Origin: Gibbula magus
Taxonomy: Eukaryota; Mollusca; Gastropoda; Trochida; Trochidae
Length of the DNA stretch: 64,000 bases
Assembly (NCBI GenBank): GCA_936450465.1
Contig: OW388303.1
Location: 7,657,021-7,721,020, forward strand
Direction: 5' to 3'
In this document: positions 1 through 12,046 of the stretch, piece after piece
Layout: each line of letters begins with the position of its first letter
Position numbering within the stretch: the first letter of the stretch is position 1
Notes under the pieces: generated by a model
What the model was told of the DNA's origin: nothing
What the model saw: only the letters and a program-made list of their open reading frames with translations
Databases searched by the model: none
Position numbers and translations under genes: made by a program

Positions 1-1404
1 AGTCAATATTTTACTCAATATTACTATGGGAATAAGCAACATTATAACACAATAATACATCAACACTTAAATTTATATTTAACATCCAGTTCAAGGTAAT
101 AATTCCCTTTATTCACCAAGCATTGTGTCACTAAGTGTAACATCTTACAGTTTTCTCCAGGGCATGAGAGGTGACATGTTTATGGGAATAATTTCACCAC
201 GAAAAGTTTGTCAAGAATTTAAAAAACAATAATTTTGTTCCATAAGATGTCACAGAGTATGTGCCTATAGTAACGCTAAATAGCGACACACATATTAAAT
301 GCTGTTGGTTAAAGACTCTGGGCCGATTTTCTTATCAAATCAACGTGTTATATAAATCATAAATGGGCGTTTATCTATATTTACCTGTCAGGAATTACAG
401 GTAGAAAAACAATTGCAATTAACCACATATTCAATATAAAACGCAAATTGAAGCCCCCAATAATCTACATCACTTGCTACCCCGATACCTACCTAAACGT
501 ATTTACTTGCTTTTGTTGCAGCCTTGAACAAACAAAGCGTTCTTGTAAAGTTGTACAAATGAAATGTGATGTTTACAAATGACTCAAACACAGCGAGTCA
601 TGACATTCGGTGTCGGCTTCAATGACGCAGCATATTATTTTCAGTCCGATTGAAGGTCTAGATCCTCAGCTCCAAACAGTCCACACGGTCGAGGTGAAAT
701 CCATGTAGACAGGATCACTCTATCTCAAAACAATACAAGAACGATATCAGCATTCACGATTGTGATGATCGTTCCATGCTTGACACACTCTCTTCCGGCT
801 TTGGGTCAGAGGTTACGGGTCAAAGGTTATGTCAAAGGTTCAATTTAGCACAAACGTTCAGAGCACTAAAACAAAGTTTTCTCTGCAGTTTCAATAACAG
901 TATTCCACACGCATCTACATCGACTGGCGTGTTGATTAGCAGTTAAGTCTATTTGTAGTCGATGATATTAATCACCCCTTTTACTGACGTTTAGGGGTCG
1001 CTTCAGGCATGAGAAGTCTCGATAATTACATCCTTGATGTAACAAAAGAAACCACGCCTATGCTACTTCCTCTCGGTTTCAATTGGACGAAACACTTTCC
1101 AGGATATAGATGTTCATGCCTGGTCGCACAGGATGAAATAAATATACTGTTATACAATTTGCAATCCACTATAGCGTAAACTTTTATATTGGTGTTGTGG
1201 TTCTCCTGAACTCGGATGTACTATGTGCACAGCGCTGATTGGCCAATGTCTGGCCCGTCAGTTGCCTTTATGACTTATGTAGGCCACATTTCGTTTTCGC
1301 CGACCCTAGTTACTTTTTATGGACTTAAATTGTTGTTTATTTACAGGTATCCCTTGGATACATTATAATGATGTAGTTTAACCTCTATAAAAGTAGATTA
1401 AATA
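1..1404. other. Intergenic sequence, nothing recognised
   Basis: I see no convincing coding exon, RNA gene or named repeat here. Open frames are short and lack splice or codon structure. It could hold regulatory DNA or a UTR of a gene outside the window. Confidence 0.5.
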
Positions 1405-1417
1405 CATGCTAAATTAA

Positions 1418-1613
1418 ACTGTTTGAGAGGAATTCTGGAAGTTGGTGTGACGTAGAAGACAACTATTTTATGGATGATCAACTTCTTTATTAACAATAGC
1501 GACGTTTCGGTATAGATGCTCTTCCATATGCTTGATAACGGTATAAGCATCTATGCCGAAACGTCGCTATTGTTAATAAAGAAGTTGATCATCCATAAAA
1601 TAGTTGTCTTCTT
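1418..1613. mobile_element. Foldback (hairpin) element with 13-bp flanking direct repeat
   Basis: Positions 1454-1612 form a near-perfect inverted repeat: arms of about 67 bp separated by a spacer of about 25 bp. The 13-bp sequence CATGCTAAATTAA occurs on both sides, at 1405-1417 and 1614-1626, as expected of a target-site duplication. There is no coding capacity. The superfamily is not recognised. Confidence 0.75.
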
Positions 1614-1701
1614 CATGCTAAATTAAGACAAACTGAAATAACTGTTTGTGCATGTTTTCTATACAATCTGTTTATCAAATATATCTCTCTGATAGTCTAT
1701 T

Positions 1702-1830
1702 GACACATGAACTCGATATCGTAATTAAAACGTAGGTAAAACGTAGATAAAAAAAAACCCTATATAACATACTCTATGTTATTACTCTATGTAAGTCTAC
1801 GTTTTAATTGCCATATCGAGTTCCCGTGTC
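1702..1830. repeat. Short imperfect palindrome (MITE-like)
   Basis: The first about 33 bp, beginning GACACATGAACTCGAT, are the imperfect reverse complement of the last 33 bp, ending ATCGAGTTCCCGTGTC. The middle is AT-rich. It looks like a small non-autonomous element or a hairpin relic. No clear target-site duplication was found. Confidence 0.6.
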
Positions 1831-1833
1831 TAC

Positions 1834-3130
1834 AATTGAGTAATAACACACATACAAATGTATCCATTGTAATTAGAAAGATTAAACTAAAGCGTACGTG
1901 GGTAAATATTAATTTGTATTCAAAATATAATGATAATGTATAATCTATACATACATAACAAAAAAGAATAACTGGGTGAGTTTGTGTGAAAAAGAATGAG
2001 ATTACAAGGTCAGAAGAAGGTAAAATGTGACACTTATCAAAATCAGAAATCTTTAGCCTAATTTGTCCCTAATCTAAGTGTTGATGTATCCCTACCTTGT
2101 CTGAGACCGTGGATTTGACGTGGCAGGTAAAACCACGATAACGTTTTATAATCTTACAGCCCATAGATGCATGGTTTCTAGTTTATGTCTCTATCTTATT
2201 CAAGGCAAGCTCTTGAAACAGCAGGTATAGGCCTATCATAAATGAAAGCTAGCCCTTCAGATTTGACTGCTTTCCTCATGATAATGTGGAGTGGATACAT
2301 TATCAAGTGTAATGAAGGAAACGATTTGCAGAGAGAGACATGAAAACATTGCTTATTACGTTTACGATATTTATTTTGAAATAATGTTAATGATCAAAAT
2401 CGTCGCAATAAACATAAAGGATTCCCCGCCGCTTCATCAGAGCTGACCCTCCTTGAAAATGTATGACAAATCTTCAAGGACAAAGTTGGGAAGTGAGAAC
2501 CGAAATAAATATATAATGGAAACGAGTGGCTCAGAAATACAAGCTATAAGAGGAACCCCTCGACGACCTGTTAAATTCCATGTCCGGATACTACAGACTG
2601 TAGTATGACTTAGTGTTTGGAGCGAAATGACCGGCTGTTTAACCCTACTTGAACATTTTGGAAATGGATTGTCTACATGAGTGGCAATTTTCATATATTT
2701 ATGTCAAATAAGAAATTCAGAGGTTGGATCTAAAGTTGTCCATCTTATTTGTTCGGGGGTATATTCTACATTATATGCTTATACCATATATAAATTATTC
2801 CAGCTGTTAGAAAATTCAATTAGATTTATGAATATAACTTTTCTATAGACGAATACATGAATGAATGCAAAATTAATGCTTCCATGCATATATATGTTCC
2901 ATCTACCTTTTAGGTATACTATATAATTGTAATGTCTACAAGATCTTTAAATGGCACATTGAACATTATTTGTATGTATGTATGTATGTATATGTATTGC
3001 TTCTGTTACTTAGATTTACTTGTTAGATATACATGCAATTGTATATATATGATCTCTTTTGTTATGGAATCAACATAAACCAGTGTAGGAACACTGTAGC
3101 GACCAATATACCGTGACGGGTGATGGAAAC
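1834..3130. other. Intergenic sequence with a short (TATG)n run
   Basis: No gene seen. A short tetranucleotide run of TATG units lies near 2970-2992. Other frames are brief and unsupported. Confidence 0.45.
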
Positions 3131-3132
3131 AG

Positions 3133-3202
3133 ATACACGATATGTTGTTCGTTGAACGGCAATTGAATACACGATATGTTGTTCGTTGAACGGCAATTGA
3201 AT
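3133..3202. repeat. 35-bp tandem duplication
   Basis: Two essentially identical copies of a 35-bp unit beginning ATACACGATATGTTGTTCG lie head to tail, at 3133 and 3168. There is no coding significance. Confidence 0.8.
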
Positions 3203-3359
3203 TCACAGTTGGTTAATTTAAGGATTTATATAGATCTATATCAACCCTTTGTTAATTCTATAATGATTCATATAAAATAGTGAAGCTAGGATATATCCTG
3301 GAGTGAAGTGATATTGCACGCGTGTATTACTATCTTAAGTTTACATGGGTTTGTAATGA

Positions 3360-3880
3360 ATAAATTTTTGGTGTCTTATCCTGTAACGATGATAAAAAAA
3401 ACGATGATAAAAAAACGTGAAATTATATTGAGGCATATGGTGTCAAATTGTATAACGATGATATAGAAAACGTGAAATTAAATTAAGAAATATGGTGTCC
3501 AATTCCATAATGATTATATAGAAAACGTGAAATTATATTCAGGCATATGGTGTCAATTGTATAAAGATGATATGGAAAACGTGAAACTAGACATTTATGG
3601 TGTCCAGTTCTATAATATGTTATAGAAAACGTGAAATCATATACACATATGGTGTCCAATTATATAACATGATATAGAAAACGTGATACTGTACATATAT
3701 GGTGTCCTAATCTATAACATGAAATAGAAAACGTGAAATCAAATACATATATGGTGTCCATTTATATAACATGGTAGAGACCACGTGAAGTAATATATGT
3801 ATATATATGTGGTGTCCAATTCTATAACGGTGATATGGAAAACGGTAATTTATATACAGACATATATGGTGTCATTTTTA
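3360..3880. repeat. Degenerate minisatellite, about 60-bp unit
   Basis: Some nine diverged units each contain the blocks TGGTGTCCAATT, TATAAC-ATGATATAG and GAAAACGTGAAAT. Unit length varies through small AT-rich indels. It is an old tandem array with no associated gene. Confidence 0.75.
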
Positions 3881-3899
3881 AAACGACGAAATAAAAAAC

Positions 3900-5110
3900 A
3901 GGGAGTGATACATACACAATGTCCTAATGTGAGCCCGACCAACTAGGGTCTAGTTTTGGTGCATTTCCTGTAAGCCAGGCCTATTTCCCTTCACACGCGG
4001 ATCGTCTAGTAATTCATAATGTAGTCAGTAATATATGAAGGCGAAGGATAAATCTATGTATCTATTACAAAACCGATGTTACATGACTTTTATAAGTAGT
4101 ATGGTATTGATTGTAGATCGAATGTTTGTTTAGGCGATAATGACGATACAAACACCATCTGGAGTGAATGTTTTGGGTTGCAGTTTACAACTAGAGTGAT
4201 GTTATCCTTGTAATTATCATTCGAATATGCAGTATTATAAATAAAGTTACATTTTTAAATTAAAGATGACCAGAATGTGCGAAATGCAATTTATAGCCAA
4301 TATATAACAAAGGTCTGTAAAAATAAGTATATGCCAAAAAGGTCTTGTTCAAATATAATCAAGTTTGATTTGGTTCTATTTGGCACCTGTCGCTGTACAT
4401 AGTATCAGATCGCGGTGTTCTGTCTTTACTGAAAATACAATCCTACAAAATATAACAATGTCATTTTGTATACTTTCCAGATTATGACCTGATTTTGTCA
4501 TCTGCGGGCGTTGTTTATATTAATTATGTGTACATAACTAAACGGTAACACCATTTTCCATTAAAACCACAATACCAGTGTGATTAATAGACTATAACAG
4601 TATTCGCCTAAGTGTTTTTTTTTATTCTATCTAGTGACAACATCTGCTTTTAATCACCACAAACTGAATTACATAGAAATAACACATCCGGCATATAACT
4701 GTGACAAATTCGATATTTTTAATATACCTATCAACTGATGCCTCGTTGTTCAGATAAAATTGTTATCGACAATCTGATACCCGAGGCAACATAATTATAC
4801 TCCCCACTGTTTACTAAATTCACGAAATTCACAATCTGTCCAAGCATATAATTACACGGTGATTCTGTATCCTTATATACCCAGATGCACAGTGATATGG
4901 AAACACTTCTATAGGACAGCATACGCAGGTGGCACCATGAACATATGGTTTGTATGACATCCACCAATTTGAAAATTATGAAATGGTTAACTAACCCCTA
5001 CAGACACCTATGAATAACAAGTATGTTAATAACATCTTCACATGGAAATGAGAATAAATACTATAAATATATGGAAACGAGAGGACCTAATAATATCGAG
5101 TTAATGGAAA
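3900..5110. other. Intergenic sequence, nothing recognised
   Basis: AT-rich sequence between the minisatellite and the giant inverted repeat. No coding exon, RNA gene or terminal repeat could be supported. Confidence 0.4.
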
Positions 5111-7172
5111 TAATGTCGGTCGGTACAAGTTTGGATTGGATCGCGGAGTCCTAAGTCGACCGCTCAAATCTCATCGCTTTTTTTTATTTTTTTTTATATT
5201 AAATTACATTTTTATAACAACTTAAGCATGTAGATGAATATTCTGCCATGGCATTCAATAATGCCGCGGCAAAATGCCATGGCATTGATCATTGCTGCAA
5301 AAATCAAAATCAAAATATGAAATATGAGTAGTGATATATTTTTTTTTACATTGTTCCATTGAAGTTTTCAATGGAAATTTGGTTCGATTTCCAGGGTTCA
5401 GATTATGAATATGACTATAAGAGAATTATGACTTGGTTTAAAATATCAATTTTGTTTGGAATTTAGGTTTAAGAAATGTTGATCTTGGAAATATTAATTG
5501 AATCTGGTGAAGTTTAACTTTTGTGACATGTTAACTTTAAAAATTATAATTTCTATGAAATGTTGACTTTGGAAATATTTTTTGACTTTGGTGAAGTTCA
5601 ACTTAAATGATATGTTGACATGAAAGTATATATTGAATTTGGTGAAATGTTGACTGAAAAAGTCATGACTTTGGCAAAAATGTTGAATTGGAAAAAAAAT
5701 GACTTTAAAGAAAAGTGGACTATTAAATATAAATTGAATTTGGTGAAATGTTGACTTTGGAAATAATTATTTTTCGAAATAATTATTGACTTTTGTGAAA
5801 GTTTAATCTTAATAAAATCATTTAATTCTGTGAAATGTTAACTTTCAATGGATATGCATTGACTTTGGCGACATTTCAATTTAAATGGCATTTTGACTCT
5901 GACTTATAGATTACAAATCTCTGGCTTAGGCTGTATGTTTCAGAAAATCATCACTTACATGCTCTGTCGCCCAATACACACATGTCAACAAGATTAACGA
6001 TGTATACACAACTGAGTTTGATCAGTTGTTGACTTTTATATAGATATGACTCTAAATTTGGTGAAAAGTTGGTTGATGACTTGGTTGAAAATTTAACTTA
6101 CATGAAATGTTGATTTTGAAAACATATTTTGAATTTGGTAATATGTTGACTTTGAAATGATTGATTTTATGTATTGAGTTTATTACTATTTTTAATGTAT
6201 TCCTGCTGATATTAAAACAAGAAACAGGCATCGTTTACTCAAACAATATTGGTTGAAATCAAATTTCAATAAAAAAAAAAAGAAGAAGATACAAGTGAAA
6301 TCTTCAAATACATTTTGAGTTTTAGTTCAATAATGTGTTAAGATATAAGCAAATCAATTTCAGTATTAATTACATTTGCAACAAAACGTTTGTTACATTG
6401 TTGATAGTTTAAAGGTAACAATACCGTCGATAGCATACTACATGCTGTCAATGTTGTAAGGAGAAAAACATTGTTACATGTTTCACGTGCCTTGTTGCAA
6501 ATCACTTAATCGAATTGAAACAAATAATTAGAACGGTGATAACCACTGAAGCGGGGCGTATGCCCCATCAAAGCGCGACCTATCAGTCTGAGTAAAATCG
6601 ACCTTGTTCCGAGGAATAAAATTTGCAAAAGAATATATCTACCGGGATACGAACAAGTTCTGTAGATTCCTCGCGACAAGGTCTGAGAACATCCCGTATA
6701 GGCGTGTGTTCCGAACCAGTTTAGCGCAGCCAAAGCCCAGTCAAATAGCTGACCAATAACAGCATAATATTTAAACGGTCAGCTGTTTTGAAAGCATTCG
6801 AAACAGACAAAATGATAGCTGTTTGGAGTGATCTGTCCCAAGCTTCTCGCACCGAAAGCATTTGTTGGGCATCTTTTGATTGGCTATCTGAATTGCGCTC
6901 GAACACGCGAGTCTACGGGCTGTATTCAGACGGTTTGGCGTGGAACCTACGACTGATATGAGTTCGTATCCCGGTAGATGCACTATTTTGCCATTTTTAT
7001 TCCACGGAAAACCGTCGATTTTAATCAGACTGCGCGACCTTTTAAACAAAGTTGTGTATTCTGCTAATTAACAACTATGTCTCTCGCTCATATACACGAC
7101 TGTCTAAATAGCAGGCCGATACCCTCATCAACATAACACAACATATTCATTATATCCGACATCTTTGCCTCA
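5111..7172 (+). repeat. Left arm of a giant inverted repeat (foldback-like element)
   Basis: This arm is the reverse complement of 10109-12046. The outer ends correspond (TAATGTCGGTCGGTACAAGT at 5111 against its complement ending at 12046), and the similarity continues to an inner end near 7172/10109. Inside the arm (about 5490-6170) is a degenerate array of short units resembling GAATTTGGTGAAATGTTGACTTTGG. Long terminal inverted repeats containing tandem subrepeats resemble foldback/Galileo-type elements, but no transposase is visible. The arm is interrupted by a hAT-like MITE at 6582-7032. Confidence 0.85.
6582..7032. mobile_element. hAT-like MITE inserted in the left arm, 8-bp TSD
   Basis: The ends are inverted repeats (CAGTCTGAGTAAAATCGAC at the left, the complement of GATTTTAATCAGACTG at the right), with a longer internal inverted region around GGGATACGAAC. 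The 8-bp sequence CGCGACCT flanks both sides (6574-6581 and 7033-7040). The corresponding place in the right arm of the giant repeat (near 10236) has a single CCGACCT and no insert, so it is an empty site. An 8-bp duplication is typical of hAT transposons. It encodes no transposase. A relative is at 53591-54030. Confidence 0.85.
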
Positions 7173-7490
7173 TTATACATGTATTATGCCTGTATATTAT
7201 CATTGGTGAACGTTCAACTCTAATGATATCTTGACTCTGATTTATAGACAACAAATGTATGGCTTAAGATACATGTTTCAGACAGGAAGTGTTTGTTAGG
7301 TCACTTGCTTGCGCTGTCGCCTCATACTAGAAGAAGAAGAAGATTTTAGTTGAGTATCACATGCTGTACATACATAATGATATTGACGTATAGAACATGA
7401 TTATAACAAAAACAGCACCCAGCCTTCAGGCTTACGAGACACGATTTTCACACGACAATAAATACAAGAAAAAAGTGAGCATGACTGACA

Positions 7491-8236
7491 TACCCCCGCC
7501 ATCTGCTATCCGTCCATTGAGAAATATAGATGTGAAGGTTACTATGTTTAAAAAACAGCTTCAAGCATCATAATATTGTCCAAAATAATGTTAGGAACTG
7601 GCTTTGTTATTACAAAATTTCATTCACCCAGATGTAATATTTTTCAGGCAACTTTTCCCATTAGACATCAGTAATTTGTACCAAGTTAAATTACAGATTC
7701 AAGGGCTTCATATCTCCGTAAAAAAAATATTTCGGAACTGGACTGTGAACTTAATGAAGAGCATCATCTGGACTACCTACATGTAAAATTTCATTCACCT
7801 AGATGTAATAGTTGCCGAGAAAACTTGTCCCAATTTGAGCATCACAGCTCTTTTGGTACAAAGTTCAATTTCGGATTCAAGGGCCATAACTCCGTAAAAA
7901 ATAATTTTTCGGAACTGGTTTTCGAACTCTATAAAGAGTATGGTCATGAGTACTCACAACCAAAAGTTCATTCACCTAGGTTGAACAGTATCCGAAAAAC
8001 TTGTCCCCATTGAACACAATAAAACTAAGTCCAAAAAGTGACGTTTCCATGGAAAAGACAACAAATTTAAATCTCAGAAAATTGAAAATTGTCTGTGCGC
8101 GATCGGAAGAACATGGTTAACAACTGTACAAAGTTTGGTTGATGTACCTTCGACGGTTTTTGAGAAAATCGACCGGACGGAAGGACGGACGGAATGACCG
8201 CTATATACCCCCGCTTAACTTCGTAGCGGGGGTATA
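7491..8236 (+). mobile_element. Pearl-type (Helentron-associated) element 1
   Basis: It starts with ACCCCCGCC and ends with the hairpin ACCCCCGC-TTAACTTCGTA-GCGGGGGT. The core holds about two copies of a roughly 178-bp tandem unit (marker AAGGGC..CATA/T..CTCCGTAAAAA near 7700 and 7878), followed by a degenerate (ACGG)n tract near 8171-8198. Tandem core, ACGG microsatellite and 3' hairpin match the known architecture of bivalve pearl and related Helentron-associated elements. It is non-coding. Confidence 0.75.
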
Positions 8237-8269
8237 AATATAAGTAATAATAAGTATAGCCATGGTTAA

Positions 8270-8587
8270 GTTTCTCACAAAATGGATCCTACATCAAGGT
8301 CAAGGTCAAAGGTTATAACCTCAGTGTGACATTGGAAACATAACATTTTCAAATGCTGATGAATTAAAAATTACTGCCAGTCTGAACTTGGAATAGTCAA
8401 GGGCCATAACTCCCAAAAGAGCACATGCGTATCACCGATGTATATCCAAAGCATGTGTAAAGTTTCAGAAAGATTGGTCAAAAACTGTAGGAGGAGTTGA
8501 TTTCAGGACACAAGTTACGGACGGACGGTCGGACAGACGGGCTGCGCCACGACATAAACCCCCTTGGGTTTCACCCGGGGGTATAAA
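8270..8587 (+). mobile_element. Pearl-type element 2, 3' part; left end undefined
   Basis: It has the same 3' architecture as the previous element: an (ACGG)n-like tract at 8517-8540, then a hairpin ACCCCC-TTGGGTTTCAC-CCGGGGGT. The core contains the AAGGTCAAGGTCAAAGG motif common in these arrays, but only about one unit. The left boundary could not be defined, so it may be truncated. Confidence 0.6.
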
Positions 8588-10108
8588 CCGAAACAACATT
8601 ACAAGTATTGATAAATTTAAATAGTTAATGTGTAAAATATTGCTGATATTAAGAAAAAAGCAATCCAAATTTGAAAGAAACACCATTATGGGAGTAATTG
8701 CCTTCAAAATCAACGTATTTCCTCCCATTACTTAGGGGGCCCTGATATTGATATTCAGAAGTAGAAAAGTTATGTAATTGTAATCATTGAATATAATGAA
8801 GTATGAGGAGTCATATATAATCAAATAACTTTGAATATTACACTAAAGATATTAATTCAACTTTCAAAACCATGACTGTATGTGTGTTGAGTTAAATGCA
8901 GTACAATGGTAGATTATGAAATACAATACCGGCAACACATTGCTGTAGATACACTTCTGTTTGTGGGAGTGCTGGCGGCTGGTGCCTTACTTTGATCGCG
9001 TGGGCTCGAATCTCACAAGGGACTCGTCCCAAAAAAGTAAAAGATTCATTACTATTTCAGATAGTGTGATTCCAAATATGACAATGTTGCATTTGTTCAC
9101 TGTCTAAATATAATTATTTTCATTAAGTTCTACTTTATTATATCCATTGTTAGCCAAAAGCAAGAGGACCTGGATATTAGAACACTAGATTTATGTATAA
9201 GAAATATCGCGTGTGTGTTTATCGACTGTAACGTAATTACTGATGTCCTAAGGTGCAGACACTGCGTTGTGTATTGGCTGTGTTATTTGACTTGAACTTG
9301 CAATTCAGTAAAGCGAAATAGTTCTAAAAGTGTATTTCCCGGCTGATCATATACGGGAATCCCTTGTTGACACCTTTACTGAAACTAAAGAACATCCACG
9401 AAAATCCACCTTTCATTTCACATCAGCAGGCATATGGTCACCTTAGACCTAAGCCTTTACGTTTATACTATTGTTTTGATAATTAGATAAGTTACCTTGA
9501 GCTCAATACCTATCATACAGTGGGATGCATATATCACCTATCATACAGTGGGATGCATATATCTTTACCAGTACCTACTGCAGTTAGATTGCACTCTGAC
9601 TGCAGTCGGCTGTAAATGGACTGCAGTTTGATCGCTGCCGACTCCATTCAGAATATACTCTGACCGTGACTATATCTGGTCAAATTGCAATCAACTGCGA
9701 ACAAATAGTGTTCTAATCGAAGTCGAGCACTATCAAAATTCACAAAAATACGTACTTTTAAAAATTGAACAGATGTCTGATGATCAATGTTATTATAAAT
9801 TTAAGTTATATTGCGAGTTGCTTGTCTGTTCATTTCGTTTTAATGGACAACTACGAAATGAAACGAAGTGTTCATTATTATTCAAGTAGTCGTTTCTGCA
9901 TGAATTGACAATTGCATGTAATCTGGACATGTTATAAGGTGAGCGAAAGGTAACGAGTTAAACTTTATTGGATGAATTGCCTAAAATAAGTATTAGTATT
10001 AGTATTGGACGTTCATTGCTGATTGTTATATGATCTTCAAATGTATGTCTGACAAAATTAAATGAAATACTTGAGTTCAAAACTCAAACGTGTCAAAAAA
10101 TCACCAAA
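8588..10108. other. Rest of the spacer of the giant inverted repeat
   Basis: No gene recognised. A weak tRNA-like B-box (GGCTCGAATCTC) occurs near 9002, without enough structure to call a tRNA or SINE. A 28-bp tandem duplication is listed separately. Confidence 0.4.
9509..9563. repeat. 28-bp tandem duplication
   Basis: Two copies of a unit beginning CCTATCATACAGTGGGATGC lie at 9509 and 9537. Confidence 0.85.
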
Positions 10109-12046
10109 GGCAAAGGCGCCGGATATAATGAATATATTGTGTTGTGTTGATAAGGGAATCCGCCTGTTATTTAGACAGTCGTGTATACGAGCGAGAGACA
10201 TATCTGTTAAATTAGCAGAATACACAACTTAGGTGTTAGGTCGGGCTGTGACAGGATATACGCCCCGCTTCAGCGGCTGTCGCCGTTTTAATTGTTTTTT
10301 CTATTTGATTAAGTGATTTGCAACAGGGCACGTGAAACATGTAAGACTCTCTGTCTTATGAATGTATTTCTCCTCACAAAATTGACAGCATTCAGTATGC
10401 TATTGTTACATTTGAACTACCACAACTCTCTTCAATGTTATACACGTTTTGTTGTAAATGTAATTAATACTCAAATTAACCTAAGATTTGTTGATATTTT
10501 AACATATGATTGAAATAAAACTCTAACTAGATGTGAAAATTAAACTCTGAACCAATATTGTTTTTGCACACGATACATGTTCCTTGATATAATATCAACA
10601 GAAATATATTAAGAATAATAATAAACTCAATAAACTCAAAATATTATTTCTGAGTCAACATATTACTAAACTCAAAATATGTTCAATATTTTATGTAAGT
10701 TAAATTTTCACACAAGTCTATATCAAAGTCAGCATGTAATCAAACTCAGTTCTGTATACATCGTTAATCTTGGTGACAGGTGTGTATTGGGCGACAGCGC
10801 AGGTAAGTGATCTAAATATGTCCATTTTTATATATATCATGTTTTAATATAATGTTTATGTATGTACGTGTGTTGTTGCGGATGTGTGTGGGTGTGTGGG
10901 TGTGTGCGTGTGGGTGAGTGTGCATGCGTGTGTGGTTGTTATGATGTACTTGTGTATGCCTGTTTTGTATTCTTTTAAAGATTTATTGTCATATCCTGTC
11001 TCGTAGGCCATACGGCTGGATGCTGTTTTAAAAATTGTGATATTGCCTGATTTTATACCTTTATTGGTATTTTACTGTACGATTCAGCATGTGACACGTT
11101 AATTAAATATATTTCTTCCTCTTCTTCTTCTTCACTTACTGTCTGAAACATACACCCTAAGCCAGACATTAGTTGTATATAAGTCAAAATGCCATTTAAA
11201 TTGAACTTTCACCAAAGTCAATGCATATGCATATATTGAAAGTTAACATTTCACCGAATTTAATGATTTTATTAAGATTAAACTTTCACAAAAGTCAATA
11301 ATTATTTCGAATATCATATTTTTTCAAAGTCAACATTTCATTCAAGTTAAACTTCATCAAAGTCATTAAATATTTCCAAAGTCAACATTTCACAAAAATT
11401 CAATATATATTTGATAGTCCACTTTTCTTTAAAGTCAATTTTTTTCCAATTCAACATTTTTGCCAAAGTCATGACTTTTTCTGTCAACATTTCACCAAAT
11501 TCAATATATACTTTCATGTCAACATATCATTTAAGTTCACCAAAGTCAAAAAATATTTCCAAGATCAACATTTCTTAAACCTAAATTCCAAACAAAATTG
11601 ATATTTTAAACAAAGTCATAATTCTCTTATAGTCATATTCATAATCTGAACCCTGGAAATCGAACCAAATTTCCATTGAAAACTTCTAATGGAAATATTT
11701 CAATGGAACAATGCAAAAAAATCACAACTCATATTTCATATTTTGATTTTGAATTTTGTTGCAATGATAAATGCCAGGGCATTTTGCTGCAGCCAAAGAA
11801 TGCCATTGCAGCATTTTGCCGCGGCATTATTGAATGCCATGGCAGATTGGCGAATGCCATGGCAGAATGGTAATTTTTTTCTAAAATGAAGGCTGCATGA
11901 AAAATAATTATCAAATATTCATCTACATGCTTAAGTTGTTATAAAAATGTAATTTAATAAAAAATATTTTTGTTCGAAAGCGATGAAATTTGAGCGGTCG
12001 ACTTAGGACTCCGCGATCCAATCCTAACTTGTACTGACCGACATTA
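10109..12046 (-). repeat. Right arm of the giant inverted repeat
   Basis: Reverse complement of 5111-7172. It lacks the hAT-like MITE of the left arm but carries its own insert of about 320 bp (roughly 10812-11130) with a GT-rich microsatellite. Near 11835-11872 it has extra copies of an ATGCCATGGCA motif. Similarity between the arms is highest at the outer ends. Short open frames here occur in the repeat and are not convincing genes. Confidence 0.85.
10855..10950. repeat. GT-rich microsatellite
   Basis: An imperfect run of GTGTG, GTGGG and GTGCG units lies inside an insert that is absent from the left arm of the giant inverted repeat. Confidence 0.75.

Noticed and set aside
8955..9035. tRNA-derived SINE in the spacer of the giant inverted repeat
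   Set aside because: Only a weak B-box-like GGCTCGAATCTC is present. There is no convincing A-box spacing, body or tail.
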